A model generated the notes under the pieces. That model saw nothing but the letters and a program-made list of their open reading frames with translations, was not told the DNA's origin and searched no databases. A DNA stretch of 16,369 nucleotides from Syntrophobacteria bacterium. GTDB taxonomy: Bacteria > Desulfobacterota > Syntrophobacteria > JARFUL01. Below, piece after piece: positions 5,727 through 13,630 of the stretch. Where the stretch lies: contig JARFUL010000151.1 in the NCBI GenBank assembly GCA_029289015.1, forward strand, positions 1 to 16,369, written 5' to 3'. Each line of letters starts with the position of its first letter. Position 1 is the first letter of the stretch. The translations under genes and the position numbers were made by a program.

Positions 5727-6473
5727 TTATACCCCGTCCACGAGCCTCTGCGCGAAGAATTCCGGCAGGCCCGCGGCAATGATTTTCCCTATGGTCGGGG
5801 CAAGGTCATACTCCACCAGCCTGAAGCTGACGGTGTTCTCGCGGGTATCGAAGATGAGGTACGACGACCTGGGATCGCCGCTCCTGGGCTGGCCCACAGA
5901 CCCCGGATTTATCAGGTAGAACTCCTCAGGGAGGAGCTCGATGGTCCCATTTTCCGGTATCTCCTCCGGCGCGACCTTTCCCCTCACGTCCATGCGCCAG
6001 ACCTTTCTCTTGTGGGTGTGGCCGAAGAGGCAGACATTGCCCCGCCCCAAAGAGCCGTTTTTCATCTTCTTCAGGAGGGCCCTGGCCTGGAAGTGGAGGC
6101 CCAGGTAGCTGGTGGTGGACTCCGGGGTGCCGTGGCAGGCCAGGCCGAAGTCGAACCGGGAGTTTTCCGATAGCGAGGCCAAAAACCGCGTGTTCTCCCC
6201 GTAGAGGACCTCCCTGGTCCACAGGACCGCCCTGTGGGCATAGATGTTGAACCCTGCCGCGAGCCTGGGGTTGCACGCGGCCTGGTCGTGGTTTCCGGCT
6301 ATGGAGTGCATCCCCACGTCTCTGACCAGGTCCACGCACTCGTTGGGGGACGCGTTGTAGCCCACGAGATCGCCCAGGTTCAAAATAGTGTCGGCCCCTT
6401 TTCCAAGGTCGCTGAGCACCGCGCGCAGGGCCTCGAGGTTCGCGTGGATATCTGAGAGTACGGCCACCCGCAC
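5727..6473 (-). CDS. calcineurin-like metallophosphoesterase (metallophos_2 type)
   Basis: This is a 248-residue phosphoesterase with all metal-binding blocks in place: VLSDIHAN (D8, H10), LGDLVGYN (D35), IAGNHD (N61, H62), ACHGTP (H114) and LFGHTH (H152, H154). It fits PF12850-type stand-alone phosphodiesterases. The active site looks complete but the substrate is not predictable. The open frame extends to a TTG at 6488, but the GTG at 6473 is preferred: it starts directly with RVAVLSDIH, lies two bases after the upstream stop and has a G-rich ribosome-binding stretch (minus strand GGGGGGA) a few bases before it. The near-zero spacing indicates translational coupling to the 105-residue gene. 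The GLAC-HGTP His confirms the nucleic acid/nucleotide-type loop of the superfamily, not a specific substrate. Confidence 0.88.
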   Translation of the reverse strand: MRVAVLSDIHANLEALRAVLSDLGKGADTILNLGDLVGYNASPNECVDLVRDVGMHSIAGNHDQAACNPRLAAGFNIYAHRAVLWTREVLYGENTRFLASLSENSRFDFGLACHGTPESTTSYLGLHFQARALLKKMKNGSLGRGNVCLFGHTHKRKVWRMDVRGKVAPEEIPENGTIELLPEEFYLINPGSVGQPRSGDPRSSYLIFDTRENTVSFRLVEYDLAPTIGKIIAAGLPEFFAQRLVDGV

Positions 6474-6475
6474 GA

Positions 6476-6793
6476 TCAGTCCCCCCAAAGCGCCAGGGAT
6501 TCGCTCAGAAAGCGTTTCGCCTGTCCCAGGACTATCTTTGGGAGGTCCTCGTCGCCGTCCACCCTGAAGACGGTTATATGGCCCAGACCCCGGGTCATGG
6601 ACCTGAATGTCTCCGCGCCCTTCCTTAGGCCCAGGTGCACCGCGCAGACCCTTATGGGCCTGCCCGCGAAGAGCCGCGTGAGCCCGCTGAGGTTCAGGAT
6701 CTCCATGTCGGGCCGCGAAAAGTAGAGGTTGCAGTCTATTAACCGGTATATATCGAGGAGGTCTCTTTGCATTTGAGGCGAGTATAAATCCAA
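6476..6793 (-). CDS. hypothetical protein, about 105 aa
   Basis: I do not recognise this protein. It reads as real coding sequence by codon use and by its place between two tightly packed genes. The second half alternates strand and helix: RPIRVCAVHLGLRKGAETF, then GLGHITVFRVDGDEDLPKI and an amphipathic helix. The strand-helix-strand order and the DEDLPKI end recall the last third of von Willebrand A-like folds, but no MIDAS-type DxSxS is present, so this is only a resemblance. The start is uncertain. A TTG at 6793 gives 105 residues and an ATG at 6772 gives 98; neither has a good ribosome-binding site. The upstream frame is open for ten more codons to a TGA near 6829. It ends two bases before the phosphoesterase start. 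Confidence 0.6.
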   Translation of the reverse strand: MDLYSPQMQRDLLDIYRLIDCNLYFSRPDMEILNLSGLTRLFAGRPIRVCAVHLGLRKGAETFRSMTRGLGHITVFRVDGDEDLPKIVLGQAKRFLSESLALWGD

Positions 6794-6810
6794 AGGGCCG
6801 CGGTGTAAAG

Positions 6811-7263
6811 TCAGGGGCTTCTCTCAGGGCCGAAGAGAAGAGCCCAGGAGTCGTGCATCGCGAGGATGGCCTGTCGGGTAAAGAGGGCCTTCTCGGGCCA
6901 CCCTGCTCCCGAGAGCCATTCTATGGACACGTGAACCCCCCGCATTCCCTCGAGGTGACCCAGGCCGTGCTTGTCCAATTCGCGCATCTGGACCCGGGCT
7001 CCGGGGTGGGGCGCGCGGGCCAGGACCTCCCTCAGCCAGGAGGCGAGGTTGCGGGCCCCCTCATCGCGCCTTACCGCGATAGAGATGTAGAACCCGTAGG
7101 TGTCCCCGCTCTCCGGGTGGGAGGCGGGCCCCGCGCAGCACCCGAAGGTCTGGGCCCAGGCCGCGGAGTTGATCAGCCCCACCAGCTCCCTCAGGGGAGG
7201 GTCCAGGTGCTCGGGGTCCGGGCCCTTGAGCCTTGCGGCTATCTTTCTGGCGGGCTCTTCCAC
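6811..7263 (-). CDS. hypothetical protein with a TYW3-like Cys-Cys motif
   Basis: This is a 150-residue soluble protein. Residues 23-45 read PLRELVGLINSAAWAQTFGC followed by CAG (C42-C43), and a strand GFYISIAV follows near 57-64. The pattern of a helix ending in LIN, a short turn, T and a Cys/Gly cluster before a beta-strand recalls TYW3-like small proteins (LVDxIN...T.SSCSGR). The similarity is short and I would not claim the tRNA-modification function. Another strand, RGVHVSIEW, and a helix follow. The GTG start directly follows the helicase TGA, and the end of the helicase gene supplies a GGAGGAGGAG ribosome-binding stretch, so the two are translationally coupled. The pairing with an RNA helicase fits an RNA-related role, but that is inference. 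Confidence 0.7.
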   Translation of the reverse strand: MEEPARKIAARLKGPDPEHLDPPLRELVGLINSAAWAQTFGCCAGPASHPESGDTYGFYISIAVRRDEGARNLASWLREVLARAPHPGARVQMRELDKHGLGHLEGMRGVHVSIEWLSGAGWPEKALFTRQAILAMHDSWALLFGPERSP

Positions 7264-10062
7264 TCACTCCTCCTCCTCCACCACCACCGGCGGCCTGAGG
7301 ATCCTCAGGATCGCGGCCCTCGCGCACTCTGCTAACTCCGGGTGGGTCTCCCTGAGGTCGGTGAGCTGCCTCAAATGGTCCGCGGTCCGAAACACGAGGG
7401 ATGCCAGGTCCCCCTCGTCCGCGCCGGTGATCCGCACTATCTCCTCCCACTCCATGCCCTCGGCCCACGCGAAGATGCACGCGGCGGTCCAGGGCTTCAG
7501 GGTGAAGAGATCGAACCCATTGTCCCTGAGCCTCTCCATCAGCGGGGAGATGGCCTCCATGAGCCTGTTGTAGTCAAAGGCCATGGTCTTCTTGACGTAC
7601 TTGGGGAACGCGGAGGGCCCCTCGTCCCTGTCGCGGTCGTAGACAAAGGGCGCGATGAGCCCCGCGAGTATCGAGGGGTCGTGGTCTGGGAACGCGCGCT
7701 CGCGGATGCCCTGCGCGATGAGGAGCGGCTGGTCTATCCTGAGCTTCGAGGCCCACACGCCGTCCGGGGTGAGCCGGTCGTCCTTGCCCACGAAGCCCTC
7801 CCGGATGAGGAAGTCCAGGCTCTTCAGGAAGTCCCGCCACAGGCTGGTCTCAACCGCGTCCAGCTTGGCGTTCAGCCCCTCGGCCCGCCGGATGAGCCTG
7901 GCAAGCCGGCCCTCCTCAGCCCCCAGGCACTCGCGGCCCAGGGTGCAGTCCGCGCAGGGCAGCGAGTCCAGCTCAAATTTCAGCCTGGCCACCATCTCCC
8001 TCTGGTCCCTGAGCTCGATGGCCTGCTCTTCGGGCAGGGGCTCGTGGGGGTCGAGGCGGGGGTAGGTCTTGTCTGCCGCATACTTCAGCAGGGCCTTGAG
8101 CTTCGGCTCCTCCATGTCAGCGGGGATGGGGAGCACCTCGTCCAGCATGATCCCCACCTTGGCCAAGGGCAAAAACCGCGTCCTGAGCCTTCGCTTGGGG
8201 CTGAGGCTCTTCTTTATCCTCACCGCGTCCACCCCGTCCTGGCCCCCGCGGGACCGCTGGCCCAGGACCGCGTAGATCCCCCTGCTCCTGGCCAGAAAGA
8301 GCCTGCCCCGGGTGAGGTGGCCCTCCTTGAAGAGGGCCCTCTTTAGCCTCTTGAGCTCCCTTTCGGCCCGGCCCAGCCTGTCGTGCAGGTCGCGGCGCAG
8401 CTTGCGCGTCCTCAGCATCTCTTTGGCAGAGGGGCAGCCCGCGTCCTCGAGGAGCGGTTCAATCTTGGCGAGCACCCCTTCGAGCTCTTTTTGGACGTCC
8501 CCCTGGTCGTCCAGATACTGGAACGTGGCAAAGGAGCGGGTGAAGAGGTCCCGTATCTCCTCGGGGTGGTAGGTCCTTAAAAGGTTCAGCACCATGGAGA
8601 AGTTCACCCTCATCCTGGAGCGCACCACGTCGGGGGGCGAGTTGAGCAGCGCGGCGATGAGCCTCGGGTCCTGGAAGGGCCCGGGCACCACCCCGACGAA
8701 CCCCACGTTGTCCATGCCCCGCCTGCCCGCGCGGCCGGTCATCTGGAGGAGGTCCGTTGCAGAGAGGTCCACGAACTCCCGGCCGTTGAACCTGTCGGAC
8801 TGGGTTATCACCACGGTGCGCGCGGGAAAGTTCACCCCCGCGGCCACGGTGGAGGTGGAGAATATCGCGTCCAGCAGCCCCTCCTTCATGAGATCCTCCA
8901 CCACGAGCTTCCACGCGGGGAGCTGGCCCCCGTGGTGGGAGCCCACCGCGGCCCCTGTCAAATGGCCGACCTGGCGGTGGTGGGCCAGGTGGGGGTGCTC
9001 CTCGAGAATCCGGTCCACGCGGCTCTGAAGCCTCGCCCTCTGCTTCTCCGACGGCGGGCTGGGGCCTGAGAGCGCGATGTTCAGCGAGAGGTCGCAGTCG
9101 GCCCTGGACTTGAGGAAGAAGATCGCGGGCAAGAGGTTGTACTTTCTCAGGACCGCGATGATGTTGCCCAGGTTGGGGGGCCTTCTCGGGCCCCGCCTCT
9201 TGCCGGAGACGGAGGAGCGCCCGTGGTAGGCCTTCACCTGGGGAAAGAGCCCCCCGTTGCTCGCCAGCGGAAGTATCTCGCCGTCGGGGAAGAGGAACAG
9301 GGGATAAAGGGGCACCGGCCTCTCATCGGCAAAGACCACCTGGCAGGGCTCGCGCCTGAGCCACTCGAGCCACCGGGCCACCTGGAGGGCGTTTCTCACC
9401 GTCGCGGAGAGCATGAGGAGCGGGACCCTCGCGGGAAGGTAGATGAAGACCTCCTCCCAGACCACGCCCCGGCCCTCGTCCCCCAGAAAGTGGGCCTCGT
9501 CGATTATCACGAGGTTTATGGGGAGGTCTCTCCCCCGGTACATGGTGTCGTAGAGCTGGTTCCTAAGTATCTCGGTGGTGCCCACGATGAGGTCCGCGCC
9601 CGCGTTCTCCTTGCGGTCGCCGGTGAGGATCCCCACCCTCTGGGCGCCGAAGAGCTCCCCGAACCGGGCGTACATCACGTTGCTCAGCGCCTTGAGCGGG
9701 GACGCGTACCATATCCGCTCTCCCCGGGCCAGGGCCGCTTCCATGGCCTGCTCCGCTATCCAGGTCTTGCCCGCGCCCGTGGGCGCGGTGACCAGGACGT
9801 CCCCGGCCCGAAGCTTTTCCAGGGCCTCGGTCTGGAAGGGGTCGGGCACAAACTCGGCCTCCTCGGGCACCCCTATCTCGGAGAAGACCGGGCCGAGCTT
9901 CTTGTGGGCCCTGGGCTCGAACGCGCGGGGGGGTTTCTCCACCCGCCCGGGCCCCCTCTTTCTGCCTGAAACCGGGGCCACGGGGAAGGATTTGGCCCTT
10001 GGTTCTTTGGGGTGGGTTGTGGGACTTTTTCGCCTGTGGCGTCTTTTCCTCTTTTTCGGCAT
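7264..10062 (-). CDS. Ski2/Mtr4-like DExH-box RNA helicase
   Basis: This is a 932-residue superfamily-2 helicase. It opens with a strongly basic, disordered-looking tail of about 55 residues (MPKKRKRRHRRK...). The motor follows: PDPFQTEAL (73-81), Walker A APTGAGKT (93-100), DEAH (188-191), SAT (219-221), the linking FFLKSRADCD (315-324), TVAAGVNFPA (405-414) and QMTGRAGRRG (440-449). GVNFPA plus GRAGRRG is the Ski2-like signature. The C-terminal half is helical with a CADCTLGREC cluster like that of HelY-type proteins, then a DSHCT-like end (YNRLMEAISPLMERLRDNG; FAWAEGMEWEEIV). It probably unwinds structured RNA in decay or ribosome-related work. The frame stays open upstream to 10332, but that part overlaps the divergent thioesterase. 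The ATG at 10062 is therefore chosen although it lacks a Shine-Dalgarno. It is the first gene of the minus-strand cluster. Confidence 0.92.
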   Translation of the reverse strand: MPKKRKRRHRRKSPTTHPKEPRAKSFPVAPVSGRKRGPGRVEKPPRAFEPRAHKKLGPVFSEIGVPEEAEFVPDPFQTEALEKLRAGDVLVTAPTGAGKTWIAEQAMEAALARGERIWYASPLKALSNVMYARFGELFGAQRVGILTGDRKENAGADLIVGTTEILRNQLYDTMYRGRDLPINLVIIDEAHFLGDEGRGVVWEEVFIYLPARVPLLMLSATVRNALQVARWLEWLRREPCQVVFADERPVPLYPLFLFPDGEILPLASNGGLFPQVKAYHGRSSVSGKRRGPRRPPNLGNIIAVLRKYNLLPAIFFLKSRADCDLSLNIALSGPSPPSEKQRARLQSRVDRILEEHPHLAHHRQVGHLTGAAVGSHHGGQLPAWKLVVEDLMKEGLLDAIFSTSTVAAGVNFPARTVVITQSDRFNGREFVDLSATDLLQMTGRAGRRGMDNVGFVGVVPGPFQDPRLIAALLNSPPDVVRSRMRVNFSMVLNLLRTYHPEEIRDLFTRSFATFQYLDDQGDVQKELEGVLAKIEPLLEDAGCPSAKEMLRTRKLRRDLHDRLGRAERELKRLKRALFKEGHLTRGRLFLARSRGIYAVLGQRSRGGQDGVDAVRIKKSLSPKRRLRTRFLPLAKVGIMLDEVLPIPADMEEPKLKALLKYAADKTYPRLDPHEPLPEEQAIELRDQREMVARLKFELDSLPCADCTLGRECLGAEEGRLARLIRRAEGLNAKLDAVETSLWRDFLKSLDFLIREGFVGKDDRLTPDGVWASKLRIDQPLLIAQGIRERAFPDHDPSILAGLIAPFVYDRDRDEGPSAFPKYVKKTMAFDYNRLMEAISPLMERLRDNGFDLFTLKPWTAACIFAWAEGMEWEEIVRITGADEGDLASLVFRTADHLRQLTDLRETHPELAECARAAILRILRPPVVVEEEE

Positions 10063-10073
10063 GGTAGTCTTTA

Positions 10074-10101
10074 ATAATATACTCTTGACCCGTATAGTAA
10101 A
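10074..10101 (-). promoter_or_regulatory. promoter of the helicase cluster, implying a very short leader
   Basis: On the minus strand TTTACT (10101-10096, four of six) and TATTAT (10079-10074, five of six) are separated by 16 bases. The -10 ends 11 bases before the helicase ATG, so the leader would be about 5 bases or absent. This agrees with the missing Shine-Dalgarno. The 72-bp divergent gap holds this signal and that of the thioesterase operon. Confidence 0.5.
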
Positions 10102-10113
10102 GACGAATATCGC
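10085..10113 (+). promoter_or_regulatory. weak promoter candidate for the thioesterase operon
   Basis: TTGACC at 10085-10090 matches five of six -35 positions. The best-spaced -10 (TATCGC, 10108-10113, 17 bases on) is poor. It overlaps the oppositely directed helicase promoter, so the two may compete. Confidence 0.3.
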
Positions 10114-10119
10114 GGGCCC

Positions 10120-10126
10120 AAGGAGG
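10120..10126 (+). promoter_or_regulatory. strong ribosome-binding site of the thioesterase gene
   Basis: AAGGAGG ends eight bases before the ATG at 10135. It fixes this start and therefore shows that the longer overlapping helicase frame on the other strand is not real. Confidence 0.85.
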
Positions 10127-10134
10127 CACGGCCA

Positions 10135-10560
10135 ATGGACTTTCTCCCCACGGATGATTTTCGCCTTGCAATCCGGATTCCCTTCTTCGAGGTGGACGCG
10201 GGCAACGCGCTCTACCACGGAAACTACTTCCATCTCTTCGAGACCGCGCGCATCGAGCACCTTAGGGCTGCGGGATTCACCTATAAAAATCTCATGGAGA
10301 TGGAAAGGCACCTGAGCCTGGTGGACGCGCACCTGAGATACAGGCGGCCCCTTCTCTTCGACGAGGAGGTGGTGGTCACCTCGGCCATCGTTGATATAAA
10401 GACGAGGTCAATGACCTATGAGCAGAAGATATTCAAGAAGGGCCAGAAGAAGCCCGCGACCGAGGCTACCCTGACCTTCGTGTGCACCAGCTTCGACGGG
10501 AGGGCGGTGCACATCCCCGAGGAGCTCTTGGACGCGCTGGCCGCGTACCACAGACCCTGA
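10135..10560 (+). CDS. acyl-CoA thioesterase, YbgC/4-hydroxybenzoyl-CoA type
   Basis: This 141-residue hot-dog-fold protein has the family active-site segment FFEVDAGNALYHGNYFHLFE (17-36). D21 takes the place of the catalytic Asp, and a Y-H-G-N-Y run follows as in YbgC and 4-hydroxybenzoyl-CoA thioesterases. The strands LVDAHLRYRRPLLFDEEV and SMTYEQKIF are also typical, and the length is normal for the family. It should hydrolyse an acyl-CoA or acyl-ACP thioester in the cytosol; the acyl group is unknown. The ATG follows a perfect AAGGAGG. It is the first gene of a three-gene operon: its TGA is one base from the ATG of the glycosyltransferase-like gene. YbgC proteins often sit with envelope genes (tol-pal), but no tol-pal genes are visible here. 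Confidence 0.9.
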   Translation: MDFLPTDDFRLAIRIPFFEVDAGNALYHGNYFHLFETARIEHLRAAGFTYKNLMEMERHLSLVDAHLRYRRPLLFDEEVVVTSAIVDIKTRSMTYEQKIFKKGQKKPATEATLTFVCTSFDGRAVHIPEELLDALAAYHRP

Positions 10561-10561
10561 G

Positions 10562-11617
10562 ATGAACCTCGCGTTCTACATCTCGGGCCACGGCCTGGGC
10601 CACTCGGTCCGCTCCATAGAGGTGATAAAGGCCCTTTTGAGACAGAGGCCCGGTGCAGAGCTCACGGTGTGCACCTGGGCGCCCGACTGGATATTCTCCG
10701 GCTCCATACCGGGAGTGCCGGTCAGGCGCTCGAAGACCGACGTGGGGCTCATCCAGCTGGACAACCTGCGCTTCGATCTAAGGGCCACCCTGGAGGAGCT
10801 CATATCCATCCGGGCCGCAAGCAAAAGCCTGGTGGAGAACGAGGCCGCGTTCTTGAGGGAGGCCGGGGCCGACGCGATCGTCTCGGACGTGCCTTTCCTG
10901 CCTCTGGCCGCGGCCGAGAGGCTGGGCATTCCGTCGGTGTTATTCACAAACTTCACCTGGGACTGGATCTACTCCCTCTACGAGGGGTTCGGAGAGGTCT
11001 CAGCCTGGATAAAGAGCTTTTACCTGAAGGCCGCGCTCTGCCTGAGGCTGCCCTTCCACGGGGGCATGGATGCGCTGCCCAACGTGAAGGACGTTCCCCT
11101 GGTGGCCCGCGGGTCCGCGCTCACCAAGAGCGAGGCGCGCACAGGGTCGGGTTTGCCCGCGGACAGGCCGGTCTTTGTGGTATCCTTTACCGAACTGAAC
11201 ATGACCCGCGCGGCCCTGGAGAGGATCGCGGGGCTCGAGGATTATCTCTTCGCGTGCCAGGAGCCTCTCAGGATCGAGGCCCCGAACTTTTTCTCCGCGT
11301 CCCAAGACTTCACCGACCTGGTGAGGGGAGCGGACGGGGTGATAACCAAGCCGGGCTACTCCATACTCGCGGAGTGCATAGCCAACGAGACCCCCATGCT
11401 CTACACCGACCGGGGGGAGTTCGCGGAGTATCCCAGGCTGGTGGAGGGGATAGAGAGGTATCTCAAGCAGGCTCACATTCCCTCAGAGGAGCTTTACCTG
11501 GGCAACTGGGGTCCGTACCTCAACGCGCTCCTTGAGGCCCCAGAGCCCCCTGAGACCACCAGTACGGACGGCTCTGAGGTCGCGGCCCGAAGGATCGTGG
11601 AGCTTATCGAGGGCTAG
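10562..11617 (+). CDS. MurG/GT28-like glycosyltransferase family protein
   Basis: This 351-residue protein has two Rossmann-like halves in the GT-B style. The N-terminus reads FYISGHGLGHSVRSIEVIKA (5-24). This Gly-rich loop with His is as in MurG/GT28-type enzymes and in the N-terminal part of plant L-arabinokinase. The C-terminal half contains DLVRGADGVITKPGYSILAE (252-271), the donor-binding block of GT28 proteins, and then ETPMLYTDRGEFAEY. Donor and acceptor are unknown. No membrane segment is evident, although the FTWDWIYSLYEGFG part is aromatic and may touch the membrane or substrate. The ATG lies one base after the thioesterase stop, and the next gene starts directly at its TAG, so expression is coupled. 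Some members of this loosely described family have no known transferase activity. Confidence 0.83.
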   Translation: MNLAFYISGHGLGHSVRSIEVIKALLRQRPGAELTVCTWAPDWIFSGSIPGVPVRRSKTDVGLIQLDNLRFDLRATLEELISIRAASKSLVENEAAFLREAGADAIVSDVPFLPLAAAERLGIPSVLFTNFTWDWIYSLYEGFGEVSAWIKSFYLKAALCLRLPFHGGMDALPNVKDVPLVARGSALTKSEARTGSGLPADRPVFVVSFTELNMTRAALERIAGLEDYLFACQEPLRIEAPNFFSASQDFTDLVRGADGVITKPGYSILAECIANETPMLYTDRGEFAEYPRLVEGIERYLKQAHIPSEELYLGNWGPYLNALLEAPEPPETTSTDGSEVAARRIVELIEG

Positions 11618-12220
11618 ATGAGGGAAGAGGAAATCGTATACGGCCGAAGGGGCGTTGGGTTCGTGGAGTACGCACGCTTTGCCGGGGGGGTGGCGGTGCT
11701 CGCGGTGCATGGCGGTGGGATAGAGCCGGGCACCGAGGAGCTGGCCGAATATGCGGCCGCAGAGACGGGCTGCTCCCTCTACGTCTTTTCAGGGAGGCTG
11801 GAGAAGGGCAACAGCCGGCTGAGGCGCATGTCCAGGTCCCTCTTCAGGGAGGAAGACTCCCTGCGCTCGCGGGTCATCGGCCAGGCGAACGCGGTGATAT
11901 CCATCCACGGCCACGGGAGAGACGCCAACGAGATCTACGCGGTGGGCGCCAGCGAGGTGCTGAAGGGTATGTTCGTGGAGCTGATGGCCCAAAGGCTCCC
12001 CGCATTCCCCGTGGTCACCGACCCCGCGAAGATTCCCAAGGGTTTGGCAGGGCTCCACCCGGATAACGTGGTGAACCTGCCGGCAGGGGGCGGGCTTCAG
12101 CTTGAGCTGCCCGCAAGGCTCAGGACCTGCACCGACGCGCCATTTGGAAAGAAGGCGATTATGGGGGATGCGTTTGTGCTGGGGGAGGTGTTGGTGGAGC
12201 TGATCAAGGGCTGCGAATAA
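11618..12220 (+). CDS. poly-gamma-glutamate hydrolase-like protein (PF05908 type)
   Basis: This 200-residue protein carries AVHGGGIEPGTEELAEY (29-45), the signature of the poly-gamma-glutamate hydrolase/phage PghP family. It is followed by SLYVFSGRLEKGN and AVISIHGHG (92-100), which supply further His (H31, H97, H99) and Glu (E36) candidates for the zinc site. In typical members a third block reads like LHITSTHF; here the same place reads RRMSRSLF with no His. The metal site may therefore be altered or the substrate different. The name should be taken as family only, not as proof of polyglutamate cleavage. No signal peptide is seen, so it is probably cytosolic. The ATG abuts the TAG of the glycosyltransferase gene, which makes it the third gene of the operon. 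It converges on ntrX with 29 bases between. Confidence 0.78.
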   Translation: MREEEIVYGRRGVGFVEYARFAGGVAVLAVHGGGIEPGTEELAEYAAAETGCSLYVFSGRLEKGNSRLRRMSRSLFREEDSLRSRVIGQANAVISIHGHGRDANEIYAVGASEVLKGMFVELMAQRLPAFPVVTDPAKIPKGLAGLHPDNVVNLPAGGGLQLELPARLRTCTDAPFGKKAIMGDAFVLGEVLVELIKGCE

Positions 12221-12221
12221 G

Positions 12222-12249
12222 GTAGCGCGGGTTTACAAAGAGCCTCCCG

Positions 12250-12253
<4 letters not shown>
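12222..12253. terminator. possible bidirectional terminator between convergent genes
   Basis: GTAGCGCGGG (12222-12231) pairs with CCCGCTAC (12246-12253), leaving one bulged base. The hairpin spans the gap between the PghP-like gene and ntrX and includes the ntrX stop codon. Neither side has a good T-run, so it is a weak terminator candidate serving both directions. Confidence 0.35.
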
Positions 12254-13623
<1,370 letters not shown>

Positions 13624-13630
13624 TGGCGAA

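Noticed and set aside
7342..8346. 334-codon plus-strand open frame opposite the helicase
   Set aside because: It is a shadow of the helicase C-terminal half; no domain and no ribosome-binding site.
10063..10332. 90-residue N-terminal extension of the helicase
   Set aside because: It would overlap the thioesterase gene, which has a perfect ribosome-binding site and family match. The basic tail starting MPKKRKRRHRR at 10062 is a natural beginning.
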